A DNA stretch of 64,000 nt from Pseudoduganella ginsengisoli. GTDB taxonomy: Bacteria; Pseudomonadota; Gammaproteobacteria; Burkholderiales; Burkholderiaceae_D. Below, one piece after another: positions 15,872 through 26,771 of this stretch (positions within the stretch are counted from its first letter, which is position 1; every line of letters begins with the position of its first letter). The notes beneath the pieces are model-generated. The model did no database searches. It was given only the letters and a program-made list of their open reading frames with translations, and was not told where the DNA came from. Where the stretch lies: positions 62,001 through 126,000 of the forward strand of contig NZ_WNLA01000018.1 of the NCBI RefSeq assembly GCF_009720865.1, read 5' to 3'. Both the position numbers and the translations under genes were made by a program.

Positions 15872-16767
15872 AGCAGGCCCCGCATGCGCAGCCATTCTTC
15901 GGCGCGCTTTGGCCAGGCGGATGTGGTGCCCAGGCCATCGGCCATGCCGACTCCGTGGCCGCCTTGTTCAAAGATGTGCAGTTCGGCGGGGACTTTGGCG
16001 CGGGTCAGGGCCTGGTAAAAGGCGATGCTGTTATCGGGCGGAACGCCGGTGTCGCCCTGCGTATGGATCAACAGCGCAGGCGGCGTAGCGCTGGTGACCC
16101 TTGTTTCCAGCGACATGCGCCGCATCAGTTCCGGCGACGGCTTGTCGCCCAGCAGGGCTTTGCGCGAACCCGCGTGCGCCGCCGCGCCTTCCATCGTGAT
16201 CACCGGATACAGCAAGATCATGAAGTCCGGCCGCGCAGCGACATTGTCGAGCGGCGCTCCGGTGCGCCCTTCAGGATGATCAAACAGCGTCCCCGCACTG
16301 GCAGCCAGATGGCCGCCCGCCGAACTGCCGACAACGCCGATGCGGTGCGGATCGACGTTGTACTCGGCGGCCCTGGCGCGCACCATGCGGATGGCGCGCA
16401 ACACGTCTTGCAGCGGCGCCGGATGGCCGAATTCCGCCATCCGGTATTTCAGTACGAAGCTCGTCACGCCCAGGCCGGCCAGCCACTGCGCATAGCGCAT
16501 CCCTTCTTTTTCCACAGCCACGCGCGCGTAACCGCCGCCAGGACAGATAATAGCGGCCGTGCCGTTAGCCTTGCCGGCTGCCGGGGCGACCATGGTCAAG
16601 GTGGGAATGGAGACGTTGGCAACCAGGCCATCGTTGACGTATTCGGCGCCCAGCTGCGGTTTTGCGTTCGGCACGCCTTCAGGCCACAGCGGTACCGCAG
16701 CGCCGGCGGCAGGGTTCAGGGACGTCATCAGCATAGACAGCATCAGCGAAGTTACGTGTTTTTTCAT
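15853..16767 (-). CDS. Alpha/beta-hydrolase, acetyl-xylan / feruloyl esterase-like
   Basis: 304 residues from the ATG at 16767 (a TTG at 16779 is the alternative). Signal peptide ends near AAGAAVPLWPEG. Motifs: the oxyanion CPGGGYARVAVEKEG, nucleophile elbow GSSAGG, the acid in HTQGDTGVPPDNS and the catalytic His in EQGGHGVG. The PLWPEGVPNAK start and layout fit the BD-FAE / acetyl-xylan esterase group that removes acetyl or feruloyl groups from xylan. It faces the GH43 gene end to end; the C-terminal GSGVH and stop are REP-encoded. Its start is only 11 bases from that of the divergent DUF1080 gene. Confidence 0.85.
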   Translation of the reverse strand: MKKHVTSLMLSMLMTSLNPAAGAAVPLWPEGVPNAKPQLGAEYVNDGLVANVSIPTLTMVAPAAGKANGTAAIICPGGGYARVAVEKEGMRYAQWLAGLGVTSFVLKYRMAEFGHPAPLQDVLRAIRMVRARAAEYNVDPHRIGVVGSSAGGHLAASAGTLFDHPEGRTGAPLDNVAARPDFMILLYPVITMEGAAAHAGSRKALLGDKPSPELMRRMSLETRVTSATPPALLIHTQGDTGVPPDNSIAFYQALTRAKVPAELHIFEQGGHGVGMADGLGTTSAWPKRAEEWLRMRGLLGSGVH

Positions 16768-16778
16768 AAGGGTAGACA

Positions 16779-17429
16779 ATGTCAGGTTACAGGAATTCTT
16801 GCAAACGGGCCGCCGTCGCGGCCGTGCTGTCCATGTGCGCCGCTGCCGCGCAGGCGGAAGATTTGTTTAACGGCCGCGACTTCCAGGGCTGGGAACTGTT
16901 GGCCGGGAAGGACATGCCGCCGGAAGGCGCGTTCACAATCCTGGCAGGCGGCATCATTGCGTCAAGCGGCCAGCCGTCCGGCTTCCTCGCCACTACCGGC
17001 AGCTACCGCAACTACCGTCTGCACGTGGAATGGCGCTGGTCCGGCAATCCTGGCAACAGTGGCGTGCTGCTGCACATTTCGCCGGGACCGATGGACCGCA
17101 TCTGGCCGTTAAGCCTGCAAGTGCAGACCAAACACGGCAACGCGGGCGACTTGCTGCCCATGGCCGGCTATGCGTTTGCGGAGCCGCCGACCAGCGCGCC
17201 CGGCGCGCAGCCTATGGTCAAAGCCCATGCCGCGCCAGACAGCGAAGCGCCAGCCGGAGAATGGAACAGCGCCGATATCGTCAGCCGCGACGGGGTGGTG
17301 GACGTGTCGATTAACGGCGTGCCGCAAAACCGCGTCACCCATGCGAAACCGGACAATGGCCGTATCGGTTTCCAGCTGGAAGGCGCGCCTTATGAATTGC
17401 GCAACGTCCAGCTGGAAAAGTTCGATTAA
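16779..17429 (+). CDS. Secreted DUF1080 (3-keto-disaccharide hydrolase-like) protein
   Basis: 216 residues with a signal peptide (1-27, cut near AQA-ED). The mature protein begins DLFNGRDFQGWELL and contains YRLHVEWRWSGNPGNSGVLLHIS and a closing ELRNVQLEKF, the classic DUF1080 (PF06439) concanavalin-like fold. Members are often found with glycoside hydrolases; some cleave 3-keto-glucosides. It is the fourth member of the polysaccharide module. The start lies 11 bases from the divergent esterase start, so at least one promoter must overlap the neighbour's 5-prime end. Confidence 0.85.
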   Translation: MSGYRNSCKRAAVAAVLSMCAAAAQAEDLFNGRDFQGWELLAGKDMPPEGAFTILAGGIIASSGQPSGFLATTGSYRNYRLHVEWRWSGNPGNSGVLLHISPGPMDRIWPLSLQVQTKHGNAGDLLPMAGYAFAEPPTSAPGAQPMVKAHAAPDSEAPAGEWNSADIVSRDGVVDVSINGVPQNRVTHAKPDNGRIGFQLEGAPYELRNVQLEKFD

Positions 17430-17485
17430 AGCCGCCATCGGCCGGCAACCGGGCTGGAAGTAAATATTACGGAACAATCACGAAG

Positions 17486-17506
17486 ATGCAATAAGTTTGC
17501 TTGCAT
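17486..17506. promoter_or_regulatory. Inverted repeat upstream of the Lrp-type gene
   Basis: ATGCAA, nine bases, TTGCAT, lying 30 bases before the start of the Lrp/AsnC-type regulator. It is a candidate autoregulatory or effector-controlled binding site for that regulator. Found by eye; no promoter hexamers assigned. Confidence 0.4.
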
Positions 17507-17535
17507 TATCAGGATTAGTGAGGCATATTTATCGC

Positions 17536-18015
17536 ATGGATACTCACGACCTGCAAATATTACAGCTGATTCAGTCCGATAACCGCCGTTCTGCGGCGGA
17601 AATCGGGCAAGAAATCGGCTTATCCGTCTCCGCCGTCAGCGACCGCCTGCGGCGCCTCAACGCATCCGGCGCGATTGCCGCCAACCGCGCCGCCATTGAT
17701 CCGCGCCGCGTCGGCATGACGGCTTGCGCATTCATCTTTGTCGACCTGGAGCCGCGTGCCGATGAAGCATTGTTTGCCGATGCATTGCGCGGCTACCCGG
17801 AAGTGCAGGAAGCGCACCATATTACGGGCCCGCATTCGTGGCTGTTGAAAGTGCGCACCCGCGATACGGCAGCGCTGCAAATTTTCCTGACGCAGCGGCT
17901 GAAAACTGTACCCGGCGTGCTGCGTACGGAAACCATCATTGCACTCGATACGGCCAAGGAAACGTCGGAACTGGCGTTCACCGTTCCCGGTGCAACAATA
18001 GGAGGGCAGCCATGA
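17536..18015 (+). CDS. Lrp/AsnC-family transcriptional regulator
   Basis: 159 residues. N-terminal winged HTH (LQLIQSDNRRSAAEIGQEIGLSVSAVSDRLRRL) then the RAM effector domain with EVQEAHHITGPHSWLLKVRTRD and VPGVLRTETIIALDT. Start ATG at 17536 gives the standard MDTHDLQIL opening. Its stop overlaps the LysE-type exporter ATG by 4 bases, so it probably senses an amino acid and controls export of it, as is common for this pairing. Confidence 0.9.
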   Translation: MDTHDLQILQLIQSDNRRSAAEIGQEIGLSVSAVSDRLRRLNASGAIAANRAAIDPRRVGMTACAFIFVDLEPRADEALFADALRGYPEVQEAHHITGPHSWLLKVRTRDTAALQIFLTQRLKTVPGVLRTETIIALDTAKETSELAFTVPGATIGGQP

Positions 18016-18662
18016 GCGACGTCGCCATGACCCTGGTGCGCGGCGCGGCGGTGGGCTTTGCCATTGCCGCGCCGGTCGGGCCGGTCGGGTTGCTGTGCAT
18101 CCGCCGCACATTTGCCCATGGCCCGTCAACTGGATTGGCGACAGGGCTGGGCGCTGCGGCAGCGGACGCCATGTATGGCTTGATTGCTGCACTGGGCGTG
18201 GGCGCCGTGGCGTCGCTGCTGCTGGAGCACGCGTCGCTGCTGCGTATCGTCGGCGGTGCGCTGATGGCGCTGCTGGGCATCGCAGCATTGCGCCGCGCGC
18301 GCCAGCCTGCCGGTTCCGCACCCGCTGCCGCCACGGCGCCGACGCCTTCCGGTTTGCTGGGGGCATTCGGCACCACGTTTGCGCTGACGGCATCGAGCCC
18401 GATGACGATCCTGTCGTTTGCCGGACTGCTGGCCGCGCTGGCGCCGCCGGACGGCAGCGTGTCCGGCGGCCTGTTGCTGGTGGCCGGCGTGTTCAGCGGT
18501 TCGATTGCGTGGTGGATGATGTTAGTGGGCGGCGTATCGGCCAGCCGCAAGGCGATTCCGCCCAACGCGATCCGCTGGATTGAAGGCGTATCCGGCATCG
18601 CGCTGCTGGCGTTCGCATGCTGGTCGCTGGCCACAGGCATCGTTGGCGGAGCGGCGGCATGA
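18012..18662 (+). CDS. LysE-family amino-acid exporter
   Basis: 216 residues and about six hydrophobic segments. The opening GFAIAAPVGPVGLLCIRRTFAHGPSTGLATGLGAA shows the PxGP motif and GxxxGLG spacing of LysE/RhtB translocators (inner membrane, export of amino acids or analogues). An Ala/Pro-rich cytoplasmic loop lies near residue 100. Co-translated with the Lrp regulator upstream and the small gene downstream (both ATGA overlaps). The substrate is unknown. Confidence 0.88.
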   Translation: MSDVAMTLVRGAAVGFAIAAPVGPVGLLCIRRTFAHGPSTGLATGLGAAAADAMYGLIAALGVGAVASLLLEHASLLRIVGGALMALLGIAALRRARQPAGSAPAAATAPTPSGLLGAFGTTFALTASSPMTILSFAGLLAALAPPDGSVSGGLLLVAGVFSGSIAWWMMLVGGVSASRKAIPPNAIRWIEGVSGIALLAFACWSLATGIVGGAAA

Positions 18663-19102
18663 CGGCGCTGCTGGTCCTTGCCAGCGATGACGAACTGGCG
18701 GTGCTGGGCCGGCAAGTGCTGGATGGCGTGCTGCCCAAGGCGCAGTGGACGCACCGCGCCCACCTGGCGTTTGCCGCCTGGGTCATTGCCGCGCGCCCGG
18801 ACACCGTGGCTGCCCGGGATATGCCCGGGATGATCCGTGCGTACAACGAGGCCACTGGCACGGCCAATACGGATACCGGCGGCTACCATGAGACGATCAC
18901 CCAGGCGTCGCTGCGGGCAATCACTGCTTTCCTGTCCACTCAACCGGATGGCATGCCGCTGCACGCGCGCTGCAATGCACTGTTTGCCTCGCCGTTCGGC
19001 GACCAGCATTGGCTGCTGGCCCACTGGTCGCGCGGCGTGCTGTTTTCCGCCGCGGCACGGCGCGGCTGGGTCGAACCAGATGTGAGGCCGCTGCCGTTTT
19101 AA
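18659..19102 (+). CDS. Conserved hypothetical protein of the LysE operon
   Basis: 147 residues, soluble, no signal peptide. Features that can be seen: QWTHRAHLAFAAWVIA and NEATGTANTDTGGYHETIT, a His/Thr-rich pattern that looks like a conserved, possibly ligand- or metal-binding surface, and a C-terminal HWLLAHWSRGVLFS. I do not recognise a characterised family. The ATG overlaps the exporter stop by 4 bases, making it the third gene of the Lrp-LysE unit; a role linked to the exported compound is only an inference. Confidence 0.7.
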   Translation: MTALLVLASDDELAVLGRQVLDGVLPKAQWTHRAHLAFAAWVIAARPDTVAARDMPGMIRAYNEATGTANTDTGGYHETITQASLRAITAFLSTQPDGMPLHARCNALFASPFGDQHWLLAHWSRGVLFSAAARRGWVEPDVRPLPF

Positions 19103-19155
19103 TGTGGTTGACGATGTGGTTGACGAGGCTTCCAGTATGTTGGATACTTAATCCA
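19102..19155. promoter_or_regulatory. Tandem 12-bp repeat and nested inverted repeats
   Basis: ATGTGGTTGACG occurs twice in tandem (19102-19113, 19114-19125). Just after it, AGTAT-N5-ATACT (19134-19148) overlaps TGGAT-N5-ATCCA (19141-19155), ending two bases before the ATG of the XRE-cupin regulator, which has no ribosome binding site. A likely operator for autoregulation, and possibly a leaderless or very short leader transcript. Confidence 0.4.
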
Positions 19156-19157
19156 CC

Positions 19158-19727
19158 ATGACAGAAGAATCCATCCATGACCGTATTGCCCGCCGAGTGC
19201 GCGATTTGCGCGCCGCACGGGGAATGTCGCTGGAAGCGTTGGCCACGCAGTGCGGAGTCAGCCGTTCGATGCTGTCGCTGATCGAGCGGGGCGAAAGCAG
19301 TCCCACTGCCGTCGTGCTGGAAAAGCTTTCCGGCGGATTGGGGGTGCCGCTGGCTTCCCTGTTTGATTCGCCGGAACCTGCGCCCGGCCCCGTGTCCCGG
19401 TTCGCCGACCAGGTATCGTGGCGCGATCCCCATTCCGGCTATGTGCGGCGCAACGTGTCACCCAGCGGCACCAGCCACCCGGCGCACATCGTCGACGTGA
19501 CGTTCCCGCCCCATGCCAGGGTCACGTATGAATCCGGCCCCCGCCCATCGGTGGTGCACCAGTATGTGTGGATGCTGGAAGGGACCATGGAAGTGACGCA
19601 CGGCGACGACGTCTACACGTTGCATGCGGGCGATTGTCTGGCCATGGGCCTGGACCGCCCCAACAGTTTCCACAATCCGGCCGATACGCCCGCGCGCTAT
19701 GCGGTTGTGCTTTCCTCTGATCGCTGA
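19158..19727 (+). CDS. XRE-family regulator with cupin domain
   Basis: 189 residues. HTH_3 domain at about 8-65 (RVRDLRAARGMSLEALATQCGVSRSMLSLIERGESSP), then a cupin_2 beta-barrel at about 110-187 with HQYVWMLEGTMEVTHGDDVYTLHAGDCLAMGLD. Proteins of this build sense small metabolites through the cupin and control neighbouring enzyme genes. The next gene, 20 bases downstream, encodes acetyltransferase domains, a pairing widely seen. The ATG lies directly after nested inverted repeats. Confidence 0.88.
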   Translation: MTEESIHDRIARRVRDLRAARGMSLEALATQCGVSRSMLSLIERGESSPTAVVLEKLSGGLGVPLASLFDSPEPAPGPVSRFADQVSWRDPHSGYVRRNVSPSGTSHPAHIVDVTFPPHARVTYESGPRPSVVHQYVWMLEGTMEVTHGDDVYTLHAGDCLAMGLDRPNSFHNPADTPARYAVVLSSDR

Positions 19728-19747
19728 ACTTATCTACAGGACTTGCC

Positions 19748-20947
19748 ATGCCAGACCTTATCACTGTACGCCGGCTGTTTTCCATAACGGACGCCGAACT
19801 GCAAGGGTTGTCCGCAGTACTTTGCGATTGCGTGGAAGGGGGAGCGTCCGTCAGTTTCATGCACCCGTTTTCAATTGATCAGGCGCGTGCATTCTGGTCC
19901 GGCGTGGGGGGATCGGTTGCGCGTGGCGAGCGCGCCTTGCTGGTGGCGGAAGACGCGCACGGCATTGTCGGCACCGTGCAGGTCGTGCTGGCGCAGCCCG
20001 ATAACCAGCCGCACCGCGGCGATATCTGCAAAATGCTGGTGTCGCGCAGTGCGCGCCGCCGCGGCGTGGGGGCGATGCTGATGGAAGCGGCGGAAGCTGC
20101 GGCCCGCGCCTGCGGCAAGACGTTGCTGGTGCTCGATACCGCCAGCGCGGACGCGGAACGGCTGTATGAACGCATGGGCTGGACCCGGCTGGGTGTGATT
20201 CCCGGCTATGCGCTACTGCCCGGAGGCGGCTTGTGCGACACCACGTATTACTACCGCATCCTGCCGCCAACCGACGCCGTGCTGGATAACCCCGTATGGC
20301 ATGCCCTGGTTTCCGCGCACCGCGGCATGGCGCAGGTGAACGGCCTGGCGGCGCGCTACCGTAACAACATTTCGCCGTTGGCCGGCCTGCGCGAACCGAC
20401 CCGCCAGGCGCTGGACGATTTGCGGGCACTGGCGCAGCCGGGCGAAGAATTGTGGCTGCTGTCGGACAAGCCGCTGGATTTACCGCCGGGCTGGCGCGAA
20501 GTGCGGGCGCGGTATATCGACCAGATGATCAGTACCGGCGAGCCGCCGCGTCCTGCCTCCAGTTTCCTGGAATTGGGCGATGCGGACGTGGCGGACATGG
20601 CGGCGCTGGTGGAATTGACGAAACCGGGGCCATTCGAACGGCACACGCGCGACATGGGAACCTACCTGGGTGTGCGCGATCCGGACGGCAGGCTGGTGGC
20701 GATGTCGGGCCAGCGCATGAACTTGACGCGTTACCGCGAAATCAGCGCCGTGTGCAGCCATCCCGATGCGCGGGGACGGGGATTGACCGCGCCGCTGATG
20801 GCGGATTTGATGGCGCGCATTTATCAGGAGGGCAAGACGCCATTCCTGCACGTGAAGACGGAAAATGCGGGCGCCAAGAAAGTGTATGAAAAGCTGGGAT
20901 TCAAGGTACGGCGGGCGATTTACTTTTCGGTGATCGCCGCCGTATAG
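19748..20947 (+). CDS. Tandem GNAT acetyltransferase fusion
   Basis: 399 residues, about twice the size of a single GNAT protein. The N-terminal domain (about 5-173) has an acetyl-CoA loop RSARRRGVGAMLM and LYERMGWTRLGVIPGYAL. After a linker near 175 a second, FR47-like GNAT (about 180-399) has HPDARGRGLTAPLMADL and VYEKLGFKVRR. Both acetyl-CoA loops look intact. N-terminal domains of this kind usually follow XRE-cupin genes as single proteins, so this is a fusion of two normally separate enzymes. Substrates unknown. A hairpin follows the stop. Confidence 0.85.
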   Translation: MPDLITVRRLFSITDAELQGLSAVLCDCVEGGASVSFMHPFSIDQARAFWSGVGGSVARGERALLVAEDAHGIVGTVQVVLAQPDNQPHRGDICKMLVSRSARRRGVGAMLMEAAEAAARACGKTLLVLDTASADAERLYERMGWTRLGVIPGYALLPGGGLCDTTYYYRILPPTDAVLDNPVWHALVSAHRGMAQVNGLAARYRNNISPLAGLREPTRQALDDLRALAQPGEELWLLSDKPLDLPPGWREVRARYIDQMISTGEPPRPASSFLELGDADVADMAALVELTKPGPFERHTRDMGTYLGVRDPDGRLVAMSGQRMNLTRYREISAVCSHPDARGRGLTAPLMADLMARIYQEGKTPFLHVKTENAGAKKVYEKLGFKVRRAIYFSVIAAV

Positions 20948-20952
20948 AGGCA

Positions 20953-20990
20953 GGGCGGGTTCTATGGGGGCGCCCCCGTAAAGCCCGCCC
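20953..20990. repeat. GGGCGGG-family intergenic hairpin, probable terminator
   Basis: GGGCGGG at 20953 pairs with CCCGCCC at 20984-20990 and the inner GGGGGC pairs with GCCCCC, a long interrupted hairpin between two convergent genes. The GGGCGGGTTC / GAACCCGCC theme recurs near 55544 and 59211, so it belongs to a dispersed repeat family. No T-run. Confidence 0.55.
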
Positions 20991-21000
20991 TTGGGATCAC

Positions 21001-23847
<2,847 letters not shown>

Positions 23848-23996
23848 GTGTGCTCCTGATTGTATTTAGATATGGCCATCCTGTCGGGTAGAAGGACAGC
23901 GGCCGCAAGGTTACCATTGTTAGCACTTTGCGCCTATCGTGACGCCGGACGCCCGTGCTACCATGGCGCAGTCCATTCACCATTCGTGTCACTGCA

Positions 23997-25703
23997 ATGA
24001 GCTTAGCAACCGGTATCAACGCCATCGATTCCCTTGTGTATAGCAGCTGGACTGGCCAGGCGGGCTTGCCGGTCACATTGAATTACCAGTTCCTGACTGC
24101 GCCGCCCAGCGGTGCATCGTCCGAAGACCGCAACGGCTTCAAGCCGATGACGGAAGTCCAGAAGCAGGCGACGCGCGATGCGTTGCAACTGTGGGCCAAC
24201 GTCGCCAACATCAAATTTGTCGAAGTGTCATCCAGTATCGCTGCTGACATCCGCCTGGGCACCAATTACCAGGGCGATACCAGCAGCGGCTATTCGTATT
24301 TGCCGGAGCCGGGCGTCAACCAGGTCGAGCTTTATCTGAACAATGGCGGCACCTACAACACGGATTACACGCCGGGTACGTTCGGTCCGTCCGTATTGCT
24401 GCATGAAATCGGCCATACGCTGGGATTGAAACACCCGGGCGATTACAATTCGACAGGCGACGCCATTGATGGCCCGTTCTTGCCGGCATCGACCGACAAC
24501 CTCGATTACACGCAAATGTCGTACCGCCAGTCGGTGACGAACCGGAACAAGTATCCGGTAACGCCGATGCTGTATGACATCCAGGCTGTCCAGTATTTAT
24601 ATGGCGCCAACCTGTCTTACCACGCGGGCGACGATGTGTATGCGTTCACCAACACGCAGGCTGCCTCGTGCATCTGGGATGCCGGCGGCTACAACACGTT
24701 TGATTTTTCCGGCTGCACGGGTTTCACTACCATTGATTTGCATGCGGGCGCGTTCAGCAGTACGCGGCTATCGATCGGCAATGTGTCGATTGCCTATAAC
24801 GTCACGGTCCAGGGCGTGGTCACAGGGGCGGGCGGCGCCACCGTGCGGTTGAATGATGCGGGGGACACGGTCAGCGGCGGCAGCGGCGCTGACCTGGTGT
24901 ATGTGGGGGCGGGCGACGACACCATCAACGGCGGCGGCGGCATCGATACCGTTTCATTCAACGGAATCTATGCCAGCTATAAGATCGTCCGTTCCGGCGA
25001 CACCGTCGTCGTCACGGGCCAGGGCAAGGATACGCTGACTGGCGTGGAAACGCTGCAATTTGCCGACCGTACCGTCAATGTGGCGGACTTGTTGCAGGCT
25101 GCCAGCGGCGGCACCAGTGGCAATGACCGGTTCGTGGCGCAGCCGGGCAGTGAAACCTTTGACGGCGGCGTCGGGCTCGATACGGTCGTGTATGGCGGCG
25201 CAAAGAGCACGTACACCGTCAACAACGGTACGGCGCTGCAAATTGTCGACAACACCGGTACGGACACGCTGATTTCCATCGAGCGTGTGCAATTTGCTGA
25301 TGGCGCGCTGGCGTTCGATACATCGGGCACGGCGGGGCAAGCGTACCGCCTGTATCGCGCCGCGTTCAACCGCACGCCGGATGACAAGGGCCTCGGTTAC
25401 TGGATCTATCAAATCGACAAAGGTCTGGCGTTGCACGACGCCGCTGGCAGCTTTGTCGGCAGCACTGAATTCAAGGAGCGCTATGGCGCCAGTACCACTG
25501 ATGCGGCATTCGTGGACTTGCTGTACCAAAACGTGCTGCACCGCGCGCCCGACGCGAGTGGCGCTGCATATTGGAACAACGTGCTGCATGGCGGCGAGCC
25601 ACGTGAAAATGTGTTGATGTATTTCTCGGAAAGTACGGAAAACGTTGCCGGGGCAGCATCGCTGATCGGCAATGGCATCAGCTATACGCCCTGGCTGGGC
25701 TAA
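23997..25703 (+). CDS. Serralysin-like M10 metalloprotease with RTX repeats and DUF4214 domain
   Basis: 568 residues, no Sec signal peptide, as expected for type I secretion. Catalytic HEIGHTLGLKHP (H136, H140, H146) and the Met-turn MSYRQ (M174) mark an M10 metzincin. Glycine-rich Ca-binding nonapeptides such as GGSGADLVYVGAGDDTINGG occur at about 293-312 with further degenerate copies to 440. Residues 448-560 form a DUF4214 module (AYRLYRAAFNRTPDDKGLGYWI). Two cysteines (C225, C240) lie between the protease and repeats, unusual for a type I substrate. No secretion genes or inhibitor gene adjoin it. Confidence 0.88.
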   Translation: MSLATGINAIDSLVYSSWTGQAGLPVTLNYQFLTAPPSGASSEDRNGFKPMTEVQKQATRDALQLWANVANIKFVEVSSSIAADIRLGTNYQGDTSSGYSYLPEPGVNQVELYLNNGGTYNTDYTPGTFGPSVLLHEIGHTLGLKHPGDYNSTGDAIDGPFLPASTDNLDYTQMSYRQSVTNRNKYPVTPMLYDIQAVQYLYGANLSYHAGDDVYAFTNTQAASCIWDAGGYNTFDFSGCTGFTTIDLHAGAFSSTRLSIGNVSIAYNVTVQGVVTGAGGATVRLNDAGDTVSGGSGADLVYVGAGDDTINGGGGIDTVSFNGIYASYKIVRSGDTVVVTGQGKDTLTGVETLQFADRTVNVADLLQAASGGTSGNDRFVAQPGSETFDGGVGLDTVVYGGAKSTYTVNNGTALQIVDNTGTDTLISIERVQFADGALAFDTSGTAGQAYRLYRAAFNRTPDDKGLGYWIYQIDKGLALHDAAGSFVGSTEFKERYGASTTDAAFVDLLYQNVLHRAPDASGAAYWNNVLHGGEPRENVLMYFSESTENVAGAASLIGNGISYTPWLG

Positions 25704-25710
25704 TCCGGTG

Positions 25711-26721
25711 TCAGGACTGGGCGAGTTTTTTGCCTGCCCAATCCCACGCTTCCGTCAGGCTGATGCGGTTGCGGCCCATGTGCTTGGCGCGGTACAGCGC
25801 CGCGTCAGCCGTGGCAATCAACTGGCTGATTTCATTGGCCGGCGCGGGCAGCGCCGTGGCGGCGCCGATGCTGACGGTCACGTGCTTATCCATATTGGGC
25901 ATCTGCAGCTGTTCGACGCGGCAGCGGATGCGTTCCGCCACGATGGCTGCGCCTTTTAACGCCTGATTGGGCAAAATCACGGCAAATTCTTCTCCGCCAT
26001 AGCGCGCCACCAGGTCGTTGGCGCGCATTTCACTGGCCACGGCCGATGCAATCCGCTGCAGGCATTCATCGCCGCCGAGGTGGCCGTACGCATCGTTGTA
26101 TTGCTTGAAATTGTCGACGTCGACCATGAGCAGCGACAACGGCTGCTGCTGGCGCAGCGCCCGCTGCCATTCCGCCTGCAGCGTATGGTCGAAGCTGCGC
26201 CGGTTGGCCAGGCCCGTCAAGCCATCCCGTGTTGCCAACTGTTCCAGTGCCAGCTGGGCCTGCTTTTCATCGGTCATGTCGCGCAGCGTTTCGATGACTG
26301 CCGTCAGCTTGCCGTCCGGGCCGCGGATCGGGCTGGCGTCGGCCGCGAGGTAGCGCCGCAATCCCAGGCGCGGCATATCGCACCAGTTTTGCGCCGTCAG
26401 CCCCGCGCCGTCGGCGCTGCGCCGCACATGCTGGTCATATAACTGGGGCACGTCGAACTGGCGGTCTTGCAGCACCAGGTCCGCCAATGTGGGACGGGGC
26501 AGCGAATAAAAGCAGCGCCAGTGCTGGTCGGTCCCTAGCACGCTGGCGGCCGGCACGCCCGTCAGGCGCTCACAGGCGCGGTTCCAGATCAGCACGCGGC
26601 CATTGGCATCCAGCACGAACGTGGGGATAGCCAGCAGTTCCATTAATTGCAGCGCCAGTTCAGGGTGGGCGTCCGCCGGTTCGGCCGCGGGCAGGTGCAT
26701 CACATTGGGTTCCAGTGGCAT
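25711..26721 (-). CDS. PAS-domain diguanylate cyclase
   Basis: 336 residues from the ATG at 26721 (AAGGAA just upstream). PAS domain at about 28-155 (IPTFVLDANGRVLIWNRACERLTG) ending in an S-box-like DMTDEKQAQLALEQLA helix, then a GGDEF domain (about 165-330) with the active-site motif GGEEF in RYGGEEFAVILP and DGLTGLANRRSFD. No inhibitory RxxD is seen before the active site. It makes cyclic di-GMP in the cytoplasm. It follows the sensor kinase gene by 50 bases on the same strand, so the two are probably one transcript. Confidence 0.9.
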   Translation of the reverse strand: MPLEPNVMHLPAAEPADAHPELALQLMELLAIPTFVLDANGRVLIWNRACERLTGVPAASVLGTDQHWRCFYSLPRPTLADLVLQDRQFDVPQLYDQHVRRSADGAGLTAQNWCDMPRLGLRRYLAADASPIRGPDGKLTAVIETLRDMTDEKQAQLALEQLATRDGLTGLANRRSFDHTLQAEWQRALRQQQPLSLLMVDVDNFKQYNDAYGHLGGDECLQRIASAVASEMRANDLVARYGGEEFAVILPNQALKGAAIVAERIRCRVEQLQMPNMDKHVTVSIGAATALPAPANEISQLIATADAALYRAKHMGRNRISLTEAWDWAGKKLAQS

Positions 26722-26771
26722 GGCATTCCTTTTTTGATGGGCGGCAGTAAGCAGCATTTTGCTCTGGTGAA

